6,555 bases of DNA from Actinomycetota bacterium (GTDB taxonomy: Bacteria; Actinomycetota; Actinomycetes; Streptosporangiales; Streptosporangiaceae): the NCBI GenBank assembly GCA_003168295.1, contig PMST01000231.1, positions 1,291-7,845 of the forward strand, written 5' to 3'. The translations under genes and the position numbers were made by a program. Of this stretch, positions 1 to 6,391 are shown piece after piece; position 1 is the first letter of the stretch; each line of letters opens with the position of its first letter. A model generated the notes under the pieces. It did not search any database, was not told the DNA's origin, and worked only from the letters and a program-made list of their open reading frames with translations.

Positions 1-45
1 TGGGTTCGGGGCTTCTGGGTTCCGGGTTTCTGGGTTCGGGGCTTC
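1..45. repeat. Three 15-bp tandem repeats coding a Pro/Glu tail
   Basis: Units at 1-15, 16-30 and 31-45. The first and third are identical (TGGGTTCGGGGCTTC) and the second differs at two bases; a diverged partial unit starts at 46. On the minus strand, in the frame of the TcpE fusion gene, they encode repeats of R-S/N-P-E-P just after the ATPase-like domain. The array may continue past the left edge. Confidence 0.85.
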
Positions 46-2989
46 TGCGTTCGGCGGCGGCCAGGCCCGCGACCAGCACGCCAGCCAGCGCTGTGTAGGC
101 GAGCCTGGTCTGCGTGTTCAATGCGGCCGGGGTGCCTGGCCGTGCCGACAGCAGGTCATCCCATGGCACCCGGACGATGGCCCGCGAGCGGCCCCTCGCC
201 ACGGTTTCGGCTCTGAGCACGTCCTCCATGGTCCGCCTGCTCACGCCGTTGACCACCGTTACCGCCCGGCCCGCCAGCTCACCGTGCCCGTGCGCGGTCA
301 GCCATTGCTGGGTATTGGCCAGCGAGGTCGCCGCATCCGGGCTGGCCGGGGCGACCAGCAGCAGCTGGTCGGCGAACGAGAGCAGGCGGGTCAGCCCGAT
401 GGCGGCCGGGTCGATCATGGTCAGCTGATACCGCGCGGCCAGCAGCTCGGCCAGCCGCTGGTAGTCAGCTCCTTCCACGGCGCGGGCCGGTCCGGCCTGT
501 TCGGCTCCGGCCAGATAAGCTCCGGCCGGATCAGCGATCACGTCCAGTCTGGCCCCGGAGCCAGCGCCAGCCCGCACATCCGGCTCACGGCCGGCCAGCA
601 GTGCCGCTACCGAGACGGCCGGCGAACGGCGGGCGGCGAGCGACGTAGCGCCGGGATTCAGGTCAAGCGCCGCGACCGGAACTCCCCGCGCCGCGGCCAG
701 GATCTGGCCGGCCATGAGAGCCGTCACAGTCTGTCCCGCGCCTCTGGTGCAGCCGAGCACCACGATCCGGCGGGAACCGGTCAGCGGCAGCCGGGCCCGG
801 TCGCGATCCAGCGTCTCCTGGTCCGGCTTGCCCGGTCCCTGACCGCCGGTGACCACCTTCACCTGGCGCCGCCAGCTGGTGTCAGCACGGCTGCCAGGGC
901 CGCTGAGCGCTCGCTCGATGGACGGCAGCGGCCGGTCCCGTTCGACGCCGGCCAACGTGGCGGCGGGAGCAGCAGCCGCAGGCGGGACAGGCGCCGTGGA
1001 CTGGACCCGTAGTTCCGCAGGTTGAGTAGTTGGTGCTGCAGATTCTGGTGCTGGTGCTGGTGCTGGTGCGGCCGCGGCTGTCGGCTGCGGCGCGGGTGGA
1101 GCGGATGCGGAAGCAACCGGCGCTGGTGCGGCCGGTTCAGGCGCGGCGACCTCAGCGGGCGCCGGATCATCGTGGACAGTTACGTCCGCGGTCTCTTCCG
1201 ACGGGGGCAGCGGGGCGGGCCGGGAGGACACCGGGGCAGAGGACGGTGACGACCCCGGCGTCGGTGCGGGAGAAGCCTTCGCCGCGGACTCAGGCGCGCC
1301 CGATACGGACGGCGCGGGTCCGGATTCAGGTGCGGCCGTTACCACTTCGGCGGCCGCGGATGACACGGCGGGCTCCGCTGACACGGCGGGCTCTGGCTGT
1401 GCGGCCGCGGTGGGGTCCGGAGCGGTGGGCAGAACCCGTTCCGGCGTGGCGGCGGGCGCAGGCGCCTGAACCCGGAGGAACCAGTCAGCCTGGGGCTTTG
1501 ACACTATCGCGGGAGCCTGAGACCGCGCGGGCGTCACTACCGACGGAGACGCTGAGGCCGGCCGGGCCACATCGGCCGAACCAGACGCAGGTTCCGGCCT
1601 GTGCGCTGGGCGGAGCCGCTGGGGAGAGCCGGGCCTGCGGCGACGAGCCGACTCGGGCTCGGACGGGACAGCAGGCTCAGTGGTGGCTTGCTCGGCGGTA
1701 GCGGCGGGCTCACTGGTGGGGGCGGGTCCTGTTTCCGGTACGTCCTCGGCTTCGGGGAACGGGCCGGCTTCGGGGAACGGGCCGGCTTCGGGGAACGGGC
1801 CGGCCTTAGGGAAGGAGCCGGACCCGAGCGAGGGCCAGGACTTTGGAGCGAACGGCTTGACGCTGGACCCGCCGAGCTCACGGGCAGCGGGCTCAGCGTC
1901 GTGCGAGACTTCCAGAGCCCTGGAATCCTGCGCCGCGGGACGGTGCGGAAAGATCCACGCGGGGCGCTGGACCGGTTCGCCGCCCTCATCGGGCTTGGTC
2001 GGAGGCGCATCTTCGCGCGACCATGGACTGCGCGGCCAGGTTCGCTTGGGCTCGGTCCCTCTGACCTCAGGGCCCTCGGCTTCAGTCCCCTTGAGGTCGG
2101 AAGTCTTGCCATCGGGACGCGCCGTCGCCCGCTGTGGCATATGTATCTGCCGTACCTGCGCGGGCCTTGTCGGCGCCTGCGGCGACTGGGCTGCTACGGG
2201 CCGGGTGGCTGAGGACTCCGCGGGCGGGGTGACCAGCGGAGGCGTGGGCTGTGACACGTCCGGCTCGGACATGGCGGGCTGGGACGGAGCCGACCAGGAC
2301 GAAGCCGACGGCAGCAGGACGGGGCGGGACTGCGCTGACCTAGACGAGTCCGACCAGGACGGGTCCGACTGGGCTGGGGTTGACTGAGCGGGGGCGGCCT
2401 GGGCTGGGGCGGCCTGGGCTGGGACGGCCTGGGACATGTCCGCCTGCGGCGCGGGTGCCGGGGTGCGGGCGGCAGTTCGCCGGGCCTTAATCGGCCGGGG
2501 GGCAACGAGAGGTGCCGCCGCGCCGGCGCTCACGGCGGCCTCGAGCGCCGTTTCAGTCTGGCGGGCCGATTCAGTCTGGTGGGCCGGAGCTTTCCTGGCC
2601 TTCTTGGGCCGCGCCTTCGGGGGATGCTTGTGCCACACCCGGGCCGTCACCAAGATGTCGTCCTTCTCCGCGAACGGCGCCATCCGGCACCAGGCTCGCG
2701 GCTCAGCAACATAACGAAGCTGTGAGGTCACCAGTTCCGGCAATCGCTTACTCTCAATGACCGGCCGGGTCGTCAGCCAAGTGAGCACCCCGGGCGGCAG
2801 TACGTACAGCCAAACCAAGTTGTGGTTAAACGGCAGCCCAATCGCAATAAGGAAAACGACATAGGGAACTGTGATCCCGGTGAACACAGCAATCCACGTG
2901 ATTGGCAACGGGGCTGGCAGCCGAAAATCGTAAAGCTTGTAAAGCCGCTTTTCGATTCGCCAGATATTTGTATAAGTGGGAAGATCCAC
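1..2989 (-). CDS. TcpE-like membrane domain fused by a long Pro/Ala-rich linker to a degenerate MinD/ParA-like ATPase domain (partial, 3' end outside window)
   Basis: One uninterrupted frame of 996 codons, with no stop before the left edge. Residues 1-106 resemble TcpE/ConD conjugation proteins: an aromatic/basic start (LPTYTNIWRIEKRLYKLYDF), the motif RLPAPLP, membrane segments at about 30-52 and 56-73, then a basic patch (KARPKKARK, 125-133). TcpE is an inner-membrane subunit of Gram-positive type IV secretion channels. Residues about 135-700 are low-complexity Pro/Ala/Ser/Glu sequence with tandem repeats and no recognisable fold. Residues about 702-980 look like a MinD/ParA domain: a lead-in with SWRRQV and TGG, the P-loop position GCTRGAGQT (746-754), ALDLNPG (774-780), a Walker B-like LTMIDPA (856-862), then VVNGVSR and VRVPWDDLLS. 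Both lysines of the deviant Walker A motif are missing. A Pro/Glu repeat tail follows. GTG 2989 is chosen because it is the only usual start after the in-frame stop of the upstream gene and has AGAAGGAG 10 nt before it. Role (inferred): membrane-tethered partner of a DNA-transfer or secretion machine. Confidence 0.88.
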   Translation of the reverse strand, partial: MDLPTYTNIWRIEKRLYKLYDFRLPAPLPITWIAVFTGITVPYVVFLIAIGLPFNHNLVWLYVLPPGVLTWLTTRPVIESKRLPELVTSQLRYVAEPRAWCRMAPFAEKDDILVTARVWHKHPPKARPKKARKAPAHQTESARQTETALEAAVSAGAAAPLVAPRPIKARRTAARTPAPAPQADMSQAVPAQAAPAQAAPAQSTPAQSDPSWSDSSRSAQSRPVLLPSASSWSAPSQPAMSEPDVSQPTPPLVTPPAESSATRPVAAQSPQAPTRPAQVRQIHMPQRATARPDGKTSDLKGTEAEGPEVRGTEPKRTWPRSPWSREDAPPTKPDEGGEPVQRPAWIFPHRPAAQDSRALEVSHDAEPAARELGGSSVKPFAPKSWPSLGSGSFPKAGPFPEAGPFPEAGPFPEAEDVPETGPAPTSEPAATAEQATTEPAVPSEPESARRRRPGSPQRLRPAHRPEPASGSADVARPASASPSVVTPARSQAPAIVSKPQADWFLRVQAPAPAATPERVLPTAPDPTAAAQPEPAVSAEPAVSSAAAEVVTAAPESGPAPSVSGAPESAAKASPAPTPGSSPSSAPVSSRPAPLPPSEETADVTVHDDPAPAEVAAPEPAAPAPVASASAPPAPQPTAAAAPAPAPAPESAAPTTQPAELRVQSTAPVPPAAAAPAATLAGVERDRPLPSIERALSGPGSRADTSWRRQVKVVTGGQGPGKPDQETLDRDRARLPLTGSRRIVVLGCTRGAGQTVTALMAGQILAAARGVPVAALDLNPGATSLAARRSPAVSVAALLAGREPDVRAGAGSGARLDVIADPAGAYLAGAEQAGPARAVEGADYQRLAELLAARYQLTMIDPAAIGLTRLLSFADQLLLVAPASPDAATSLANTQQWLTAHGHGELAGRAVTVVNGVSRRTMEDVLRAETVARGRSRAIVRVPWDDLLSARPGTPAALNTQTRLAYTALAGVLVAGLAAAERRSPEPRNPEPRSPEP
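1045..1068. repeat. Four perfect 6-bp repeats coding Ala-Pro
   Basis: CTGGTG is repeated four times without change. On the minus strand it encodes an alternating Ala-Pro run inside the linker of the TcpE fusion gene. Such runs usually form stiff, extended, unfolded spacers. A simple repeat like this is prone to changes in copy number that would keep the frame. Confidence 0.85.
1751..1804. repeat. Three perfect 18-bp tandem repeats in the linker
   Basis: TTCGGGGAACGGGCCGGC occurs at 1751-1768, 1769-1786 and 1787-1804, all identical, followed by a diverged fourth copy. The unit is six codons long and encodes the hexapeptide AGPFPE (in rotation) on the minus strand. Identity at the DNA level, including third positions, points to recent duplication. 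Confidence 0.9.
2393..2437. repeat. 15-bp tandem repeats coding Ala-Gln-Ala-Ala-Pro
   Basis: GGCGGCCTGGGCTGG occurs at 2393-2407 and 2408-2422 without change; a third, diverged unit fills 2423-2437. On the minus strand it encodes AQAAP repeats in the first part of the linker. The following stretch to about 2260 carries looser repeats rich in Ser, Gln and Trp. Confidence 0.75.
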
Positions 2990-2999
2990 TAGGGACGCG

Positions 3000-3007
3000 C
3001 TCCTTCT
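3000..3007 (-). promoter_or_regulatory. Ribosome binding site fixing the GTG start of the TcpE fusion gene
   Basis: AGAAGGAG lies 10 nt before GTG 2989. The frame opens only at the TGA of the upstream gene (3020-3022), and no other ATG, GTG or TTG lies between, so this site decides the start. The 10-nt spacing is slightly long. Confidence 0.6.
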
Positions 3008-3019
3008 GCCAGAACGGGA

Positions 3020-3277
3020 TCAGTGGACTCCGAGCGCATTCGCTATGCCGGTGGCTAGCACTTGCACGATACTTGGCGTGTAAAAGACGACGGCGATGGC
3101 GACGGCAAGCACCAGGAACTGGACGAATCGGGTGATCTCGCGGGTGAAGAGGAAGAAGATCGCAACGATCCCGACGATGCCGAGGAACAACGGCCCGAAC
3201 AAGCCTTGCAGGTAAGTAACGAGACCCTGCGTACTCAAGGCCAGCGGAGCCATCGCCGCGGTGAGGTGAGTAGACAT
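3020..3277 (-). CDS. Small protein with two membrane helices (TcpD/ConC-like by position)
   Basis: An 85-residue protein with hydrophobic segments at about 24-44 (rich in Phe, Leu, Ile, Gly) and 51-67, joined by a short charged turn (TREITR, 45-50). The size and two-helix plan fit the small membrane proteins that lie between TcpC and TcpE in Gram-positive conjugation loci (TcpD of pCW3, ConC of ICEBs1), and also VirB2/TrbC-type pilin-like subunits; sequence alone does not separate these. A Shine-Dalgarno GGAAGGGA sits 6 nt before the ATG. The stop is 30 nt from the GTG of the TcpE fusion gene and in the same frame, so the two are probably co-transcribed. Its codons are less GC-rich than those of ychF. 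The membrane assignment is strong; the conjugation role is inferred from neighbours. Confidence 0.85.
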   Translation of the reverse strand: MSTHLTAAMAPLALSTQGLVTYLQGLFGPLFLGIVGIVAIFFLFTREITRFVQFLVLAVAIAVVFYTPSIVQVLATGIANALGVH

Positions 3278-3283
3278 AAAACG

Positions 3284-3291
3284 TCCCTTCC
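3284..3291 (-). promoter_or_regulatory. Ribosome binding site of the small membrane protein
   Basis: GGAAGGGA, read on the minus strand, is 6 nt from the ATG at 3277. It supports this start and the separate translation of this gene after the long spacer. Confidence 0.6.
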
Positions 3292-3477
3292 GGGATCAAA
3301 TGAACAGCCAAAGAGTGTTGCGGCATGCCATTGGAACAGATACAAGTAAAGCCGATGTCCGGGCACAGACTGACGAGGCCGCGGCACCCCGGCCCGCTGC
3401 GGCATCAGCGACGGGCGAGCGGGTCTGAGCCGGCCCGGCCGGACGGCGGGTGGGCAGGAGGCACGCCGGACATAGGC

Positions 3478-3531
3478 TGACCCTAGGGAAGCATATGACC
3501 CGAGGGAAGGGTATGACCCGCGGGAAACAGG
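3478..3531. repeat. Three 18-bp tandem repeats in the intergenic spacer
   Basis: Units at 3478-3495, 3496-3513 and 3514-3531 share TGACCC, one or two variable bases, then GGGAA. The second junction forms the small palindrome GGGTATGACCC (GGGT, 3 nt, ACCC). The repeat lies outside the supported genes, so protein coding does not explain it. A set of regulator-binding sites is possible. Confidence 0.7.
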
Positions 3532-3611
3532 CCGCACCAAGGTGGGAGCGGACCTGCCGGAAGCGTTACGATCGCATGCGGGCATGACGGCGCCAGCCGC
3601 CAGCGTCCTGG

Positions 3612-4652
3612 TCATTGGGCTCCCACCGCCTCGATCGACGCGCTGATTTCTTTTACATACCATTTTACGCCGCTTTGTTGAACTACCGACATGCTATATG
3701 TGACCTGGAGTTTTGCGCCGCTAGGCACGCCCTGGCTGAGCAGCTGCCATATGACGCTGACCGTTATCTGACGGGTAGCGCCACCGGGCGGCACGTGCAG
3801 GCCGGCGATCGAGTCAAAGGCGGCCGCCCCGGCCAGCCCGGTCATCCTCACGCCCGGGGGGAGGAACCTGTCGAGCGCGGCGCTATCAGCGCTGGCGTAG
3901 GCCTGGAAAAAGGCTGGCAGCTCATTCATTAGCTGGCTTTGCGCGGCCAGGTCCGAACGGCCGGGGGCTGGCGCCGGCAGCGCCATCGGCGCAGGTGCGG
4001 GCAGCCAGGCGGGCTCGCCGGCGACCACGACGGCACCGTCCGAGGCGGCTACCGGCACGCCGAGTTCCATCAGCTGGCCATTGACCAAGGCGAGCAACGT
4101 CACGACAGCGTGCTGCGCGCCCTGCACCGCAATGCCTGCGACCTGCTCAGACTGCAGGCTCAGCTGGCCAACGCCATTCCAGCCCAGGTCCGGGTGGGCC
4201 GCGGCGATGCTGGCCGGAACGAACTCCGCCAGCTGCTGCTCCCGCAGCCCCTGATCCTGCGGGTTGAAGTTGAGATAGACCCGGCCGAACTCGGCCGCAT
4301 AGGCCTCGGCCAGGGCGACAGGGAACTGGCCGGACTTAGTACTCGCAGATCCGGTGCCGACGGCGGGCGACGCGGAACCGTGGCTGAAGACGATGGCCGT
4401 CACGCCGCGGAACGCGATAACCAGCAGAGCCGCCCAGAGCACCACCCGAAGCGGCCACAGCAGCCACCTGCCGCCCGCCCCGCCCCAGCCCTCATCGGTC
4501 CGCAGATCGGGTTCAAAGGTCATCGGGTCGCTCGCCGGCGGATCAGTCTCGCCGAGGGCCGGCGGACGCGGTCGCGGTGGGCCGAGACCGGTCGAGCCGA
4601 GATAGTAAACGGGCGACTGCGTTCCGTTACCGGACTTTGGCCCGCGAACCAT
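3612..4652 (-). CDS. TcpC-like conjugal transfer protein
   Basis: 346 residues from this start. The N-terminus (1-60) is cytoplasmic, Pro/Gly-rich and probably unfolded. One membrane helix at about 63-89 (WLLWPLRVVLWAALLVIAF) is followed by a Ser/Thr/Gly linker and two regions, about 108-216 and 238-343, separated by a Pro/Ala stretch (WLPAPAPMALPAPAPG). This fits the TcpC family (VirB8-like), in which two NTF2-like domains sit outside the membrane and help build the transfer channel. The second region contains FFQAYASAD and ends in the strand WYVKEISASI, both usual in this fold. The ATG at 4652 is preferred because GGAGG lies 4 nt before it; an in-frame ATG at 4733 would add 27 residues but has no clear ribosome binding site. 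Function is inferred from architecture and from the TcpE-like gene nearby. Family confidence is good; no catalytic residues are expected. Confidence 0.85.
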   Translation of the reverse strand: MVRGPKSGNGTQSPVYYLGSTGLGPPRPRPPALGETDPPASDPMTFEPDLRTDEGWGGAGGRWLLWPLRVVLWAALLVIAFRGVTAIVFSHGSASPAVGTGSASTKSGQFPVALAEAYAAEFGRVYLNFNPQDQGLREQQLAEFVPASIAAAHPDLGWNGVGQLSLQSEQVAGIAVQGAQHAVVTLLALVNGQLMELGVPVAASDGAVVVAGEPAWLPAPAPMALPAPAPGRSDLAAQSQLMNELPAFFQAYASADSAALDRFLPPGVRMTGLAGAAAFDSIAGLHVPPGGATRQITVSVIWQLLSQGVPSGAKLQVTYSMSVVQQSGVKWYVKEISASIEAVGAQ

Positions 4653-4656
4653 CACA

Positions 4657-4661
4657 CCTCC
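4657..4661 (-). promoter_or_regulatory. Ribosome binding site favouring the internal start of the TcpC-like gene
   Basis: GGAGG followed by TGTG and ATG (4652). The 4-nt spacing is short, but this is the best Shine-Dalgarno match near either candidate start. Confidence 0.5.
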
Positions 4662-4733
4662 GCACGTTTCCGCGCCCGCTGAAGACAGGAGCGGCCGTCC
4701 CTTGTGCCGGCCTCGCCGTCCATTCTGCGTCAT

Positions 4734-5292
4734 GAAGTCTCGGTTAGGAACCGGCTACGGCCGATCACCGGAAACATGTGCCTGGACAAATGACCAGCAC
4801 CCTCTGATACGTGATGGGTACTGAATGAGTTCAACCGGGTTCGGAACGTGTTCGGGGCCTCGCTGACAGCCCGGACCGCTACCGCCCGCCGGGGCGGTGG
4901 CCGCACGGAGCCGACAGCATCGACGTCGCTGCAGGTCACGGGCTTGCAGCTGTCGATAACCCGGCCGCCTGGGCTTGCGTTTCTTCCCGTGGAAGCGGAA
5001 CGGCTGGGCTTGGGCGCGAGGCACCGTTCGTTCGGCGTAATTTTGCTCTTTTTGCCGGTTGAGCAGGGGAAACATGCTCGGGGCGGGAGCGGGGCGGCGG
5101 GAGGTATTACCGTGCGCTTACGGCTGCCAGTTTCGGTCGATCCAGCGCACGAGCGGCGGCGGGTCCAGCATCATGGCGCTCAACGACACGGGTTATGGCG
5201 GCGACGGTTCGCCGATCATAAACTGGCCGGCCGGCGAGAAGGCAACGAGTTCTTCTCCCCCGTCGTGTCCGCCTGAAGCCGCTGGGTAGCGC
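4734..5292. other. 559-bp gap between ychF and the TcpC-like gene
   Basis: No frame here looks like a real protein on either strand: the available ones are Arg/His/Pro-rich with no membrane segment or known motif. Two short candidates are noted but not called. A minus-strand frame at 4730-4939 (69 codons) overlaps the ATG at 4733 as ATGA. A plus-strand frame at 5112-5276 has GGGAGG before its GTG. The gap probably holds the ychF terminator and the promoter of the transfer genes. TTGAAC at about 4832-4837, with TATCAG 19 nt downstream on the minus strand, is a weak promoter candidate. Confidence 0.5.
5233..5260 (-). terminator. Possible hairpin downstream of ychF
   Basis: Arms GGCGAGAAG (5233-5241) and CTTCTCCCC (5252-5260) pair over nine bases with one mismatch around a 10-nt loop, 32 bp past the ychF stop. 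There is no good U-run after it on the minus strand, so this is a weak intrinsic terminator at best. Confidence 0.3.
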
Positions 5293-6384
5293 CTAGACGT
5301 TGAAGCGGAACTCCACGACGTCGCCGTCGCGCATGACGTAGTCCTTGCCCTCGATGCGGGCTTTCCCCGCCGCCCGGGCCGCGGGCAGCGAGCCGGCCGC
5401 GATCAGGTCGTCGAACGAGACCACCTCGGCCTTGATGAAACCGCGCTGGAAGTCGGTGTGGATGACGCCGGCCGCCTCCGGAGCGGTCGCCCCGGCCTTG
5501 ATCTCCCAGGCCCGGGTCTCCTTTGGCCCCGCGGTGAGAAACGTCTGCAGGCCCAGTGCGCGGAATCCGGCCCGTGCGAGCTGGGCCAGACCCGGTTCGC
5601 CCATACCCGCCTCGGCCAGCAGTTCCGCGGCCTCGTCTTCGGGCAGCTCGGTCAGGTCGGCTTCGGTCTTGGCGTCGAGGAAGATCGCCTCGGCGGGAGC
5701 GACCAGCTCGGACAGCCGCTTGCGCAGGTCCTCGTCGGCGAGTTCGGCGACGTCGCTGTTGAATACGTACAGGAAGGGCTTGGCTGTGAGAAGCTGCAGT
5801 TCGCGCAGGTCAGCCACGTCTATACCGGCGGCTGCGGCGCCGGAGGACAACGCGATGCCCTGGTCGAGCAGCTGCTGCGCCGCCGTCGCGGCCTGGGCCA
5901 CCTGGGCCCGTTCGGGATCCTTGGCGAACTTGGTCTCTTTCACCAGCCGGGGCAGCGCCTTCTCCAGCGTCTGCAGGTCGGCGAGGATCAGCTCGGTGAC
6001 AACTGTCTCGATGTCGCGCTCTGGCGACACATCGCCGTCGACGTGCGTGACGTCCGGGTCGGTGAAGACCCGGACCACCTGGCAGATCGCGTCGGTCTCG
6101 CGGATGTGGGCGAGGAACTGGTTGCCCAGGCCCTGGCCCTGCGAGGCGCCGCGGACCAGGCCGGCGATGTCGGTGAACCGCACGCTGGCCGGCACGATGC
6201 GCGCGGAGTTGTAGAGCTTCGCCAGCTCAGCTAGCCGGGGATCGGGCACGCCCACCACGCCGACGTTCGGCTCGATGGTGGCGAACGGGTAGTTGGAGGC
6301 GAGCGCGCTGGCTCGGGTCAGCGCGTTGAACAGGGTGGACTTGCCGACGTTGGGCAGGCCGACAATTCCGATAGACAGGCTCAC
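5293..6384 (-). CDS. ychF: YchF family NTPase (OLA1/Obg-related, ribosome-associated)
   Basis: 363 residues, the usual length for the family. YchF proteins are conserved P-loop NTPases of the Obg-related group that bind the ribosome, prefer ATP to GTP in studied members, and act in translation and stress responses. Visible motifs: P-loop GLPNVGKST (9-17), ATIEPN with the switch Thr36, DIAGLV (72-77), then GASQGQGLGNQFL. The helical insert covers about 110-195. The base-recognition loop reads FNSDVAE (208-214), where relatives usually have an N-x-x-E pattern. The C-terminal TGS domain (about 281-361) includes HTDFQRGFIKAEV and the ending DGDVVEFRFNV. The start is GTG 6384, giving SLSIGIVGLP right after it as in relatives; an ATG nine codons earlier (6411) would lie upstream of the probable transcription start. 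The family call is certain. It is a housekeeping gene, not functionally tied to the transfer cluster. Confidence 0.97.
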   Translation of the reverse strand: MSLSIGIVGLPNVGKSTLFNALTRASALASNYPFATIEPNVGVVGVPDPRLAELAKLYNSARIVPASVRFTDIAGLVRGASQGQGLGNQFLAHIRETDAICQVVRVFTDPDVTHVDGDVSPERDIETVVTELILADLQTLEKALPRLVKETKFAKDPERAQVAQAATAAQQLLDQGIALSSGAAAAGIDVADLRELQLLTAKPFLYVFNSDVAELADEDLRKRLSELVAPAEAIFLDAKTEADLTELPEDEAAELLAEAGMGEPGLAQLARAGFRALGLQTFLTAGPKETRAWEIKAGATAPEAAGVIHTDFQRGFIKAEVVSFDDLIAAGSLPAARAAGKARIEGKDYVMRDGDVVEFRFNV

Positions 6385-6391
6385 CCGCGCG

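Larger units (their letters stand above)
3278..3611. other. 334-bp spacer between the TcpC-like gene and the small membrane protein gene
   Basis: No convincing gene. The only minus-strand frame spanning it has Arg/Pro/Ser-rich sequence without recognisable features and runs into the next gene out of frame. The spacer holds three 18-bp tandem repeats at 3478-3531. The size is unusual for an operon of small transfer genes and would leave room for a separate promoter or operator for the two genes to the left. I see no clear -35/-10 pair or strong terminator. Confidence 0.6.

Noticed and set aside
1751..1804. CRISPR-like array
   Set aside because: Units are 18 bp, directly abutting, without spacers, and in frame within a coding linker.
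1022..2387. Long plus-strand reading frames opposite the linker
   Set aside because: They mirror the high-GC repeats of the minus-strand gene; their products are Arg/Gly/Pro-rich with no domain, while the minus frame contains recognisable TcpE and MinD-like domains at its two ends.
2826..3326. 166-codon minus-strand frame overlapping the small membrane gene and the TcpE start
   Set aside because: It is a shifted reading of two genes with good membrane domains and their own ribosome binding sites; its product has no recognisable feature.
3235..3663. Minus-strand frame filling the spacer after the TcpC-like gene, with an ATGA overlap at 3612-3615
   Set aside because: The product is Arg/Pro/Ser-rich without motifs, includes the 18-bp repeats and runs 43 nt into the next gene out of frame; the overlap is probably chance.
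3939..4682. 247-codon plus-strand frame opposite the TcpC-like gene
   Set aside because: Arg/Gly-rich shadow frame; the minus strand shows a clear membrane helix and a TcpC-like layout.
5112..5276. 54-codon plus-strand frame with GGGAGG before GTG
   Set aside because: The Shine-Dalgarno match is good, but the product is Arg/His-rich and looks like an out-of-frame reading; no other support.
5173..5289. 38-codon plus-strand frame from ATG 5173
   Set aside because: Its composition is more protein-like than its neighbours, but there is no clear ribosome binding site, no known motif, and it is convergent with ychF in a likely terminator region.
5345..6234. Plus-strand frames opposite ychF
   Set aside because: Shadows of a certain YchF gene on the other strand.
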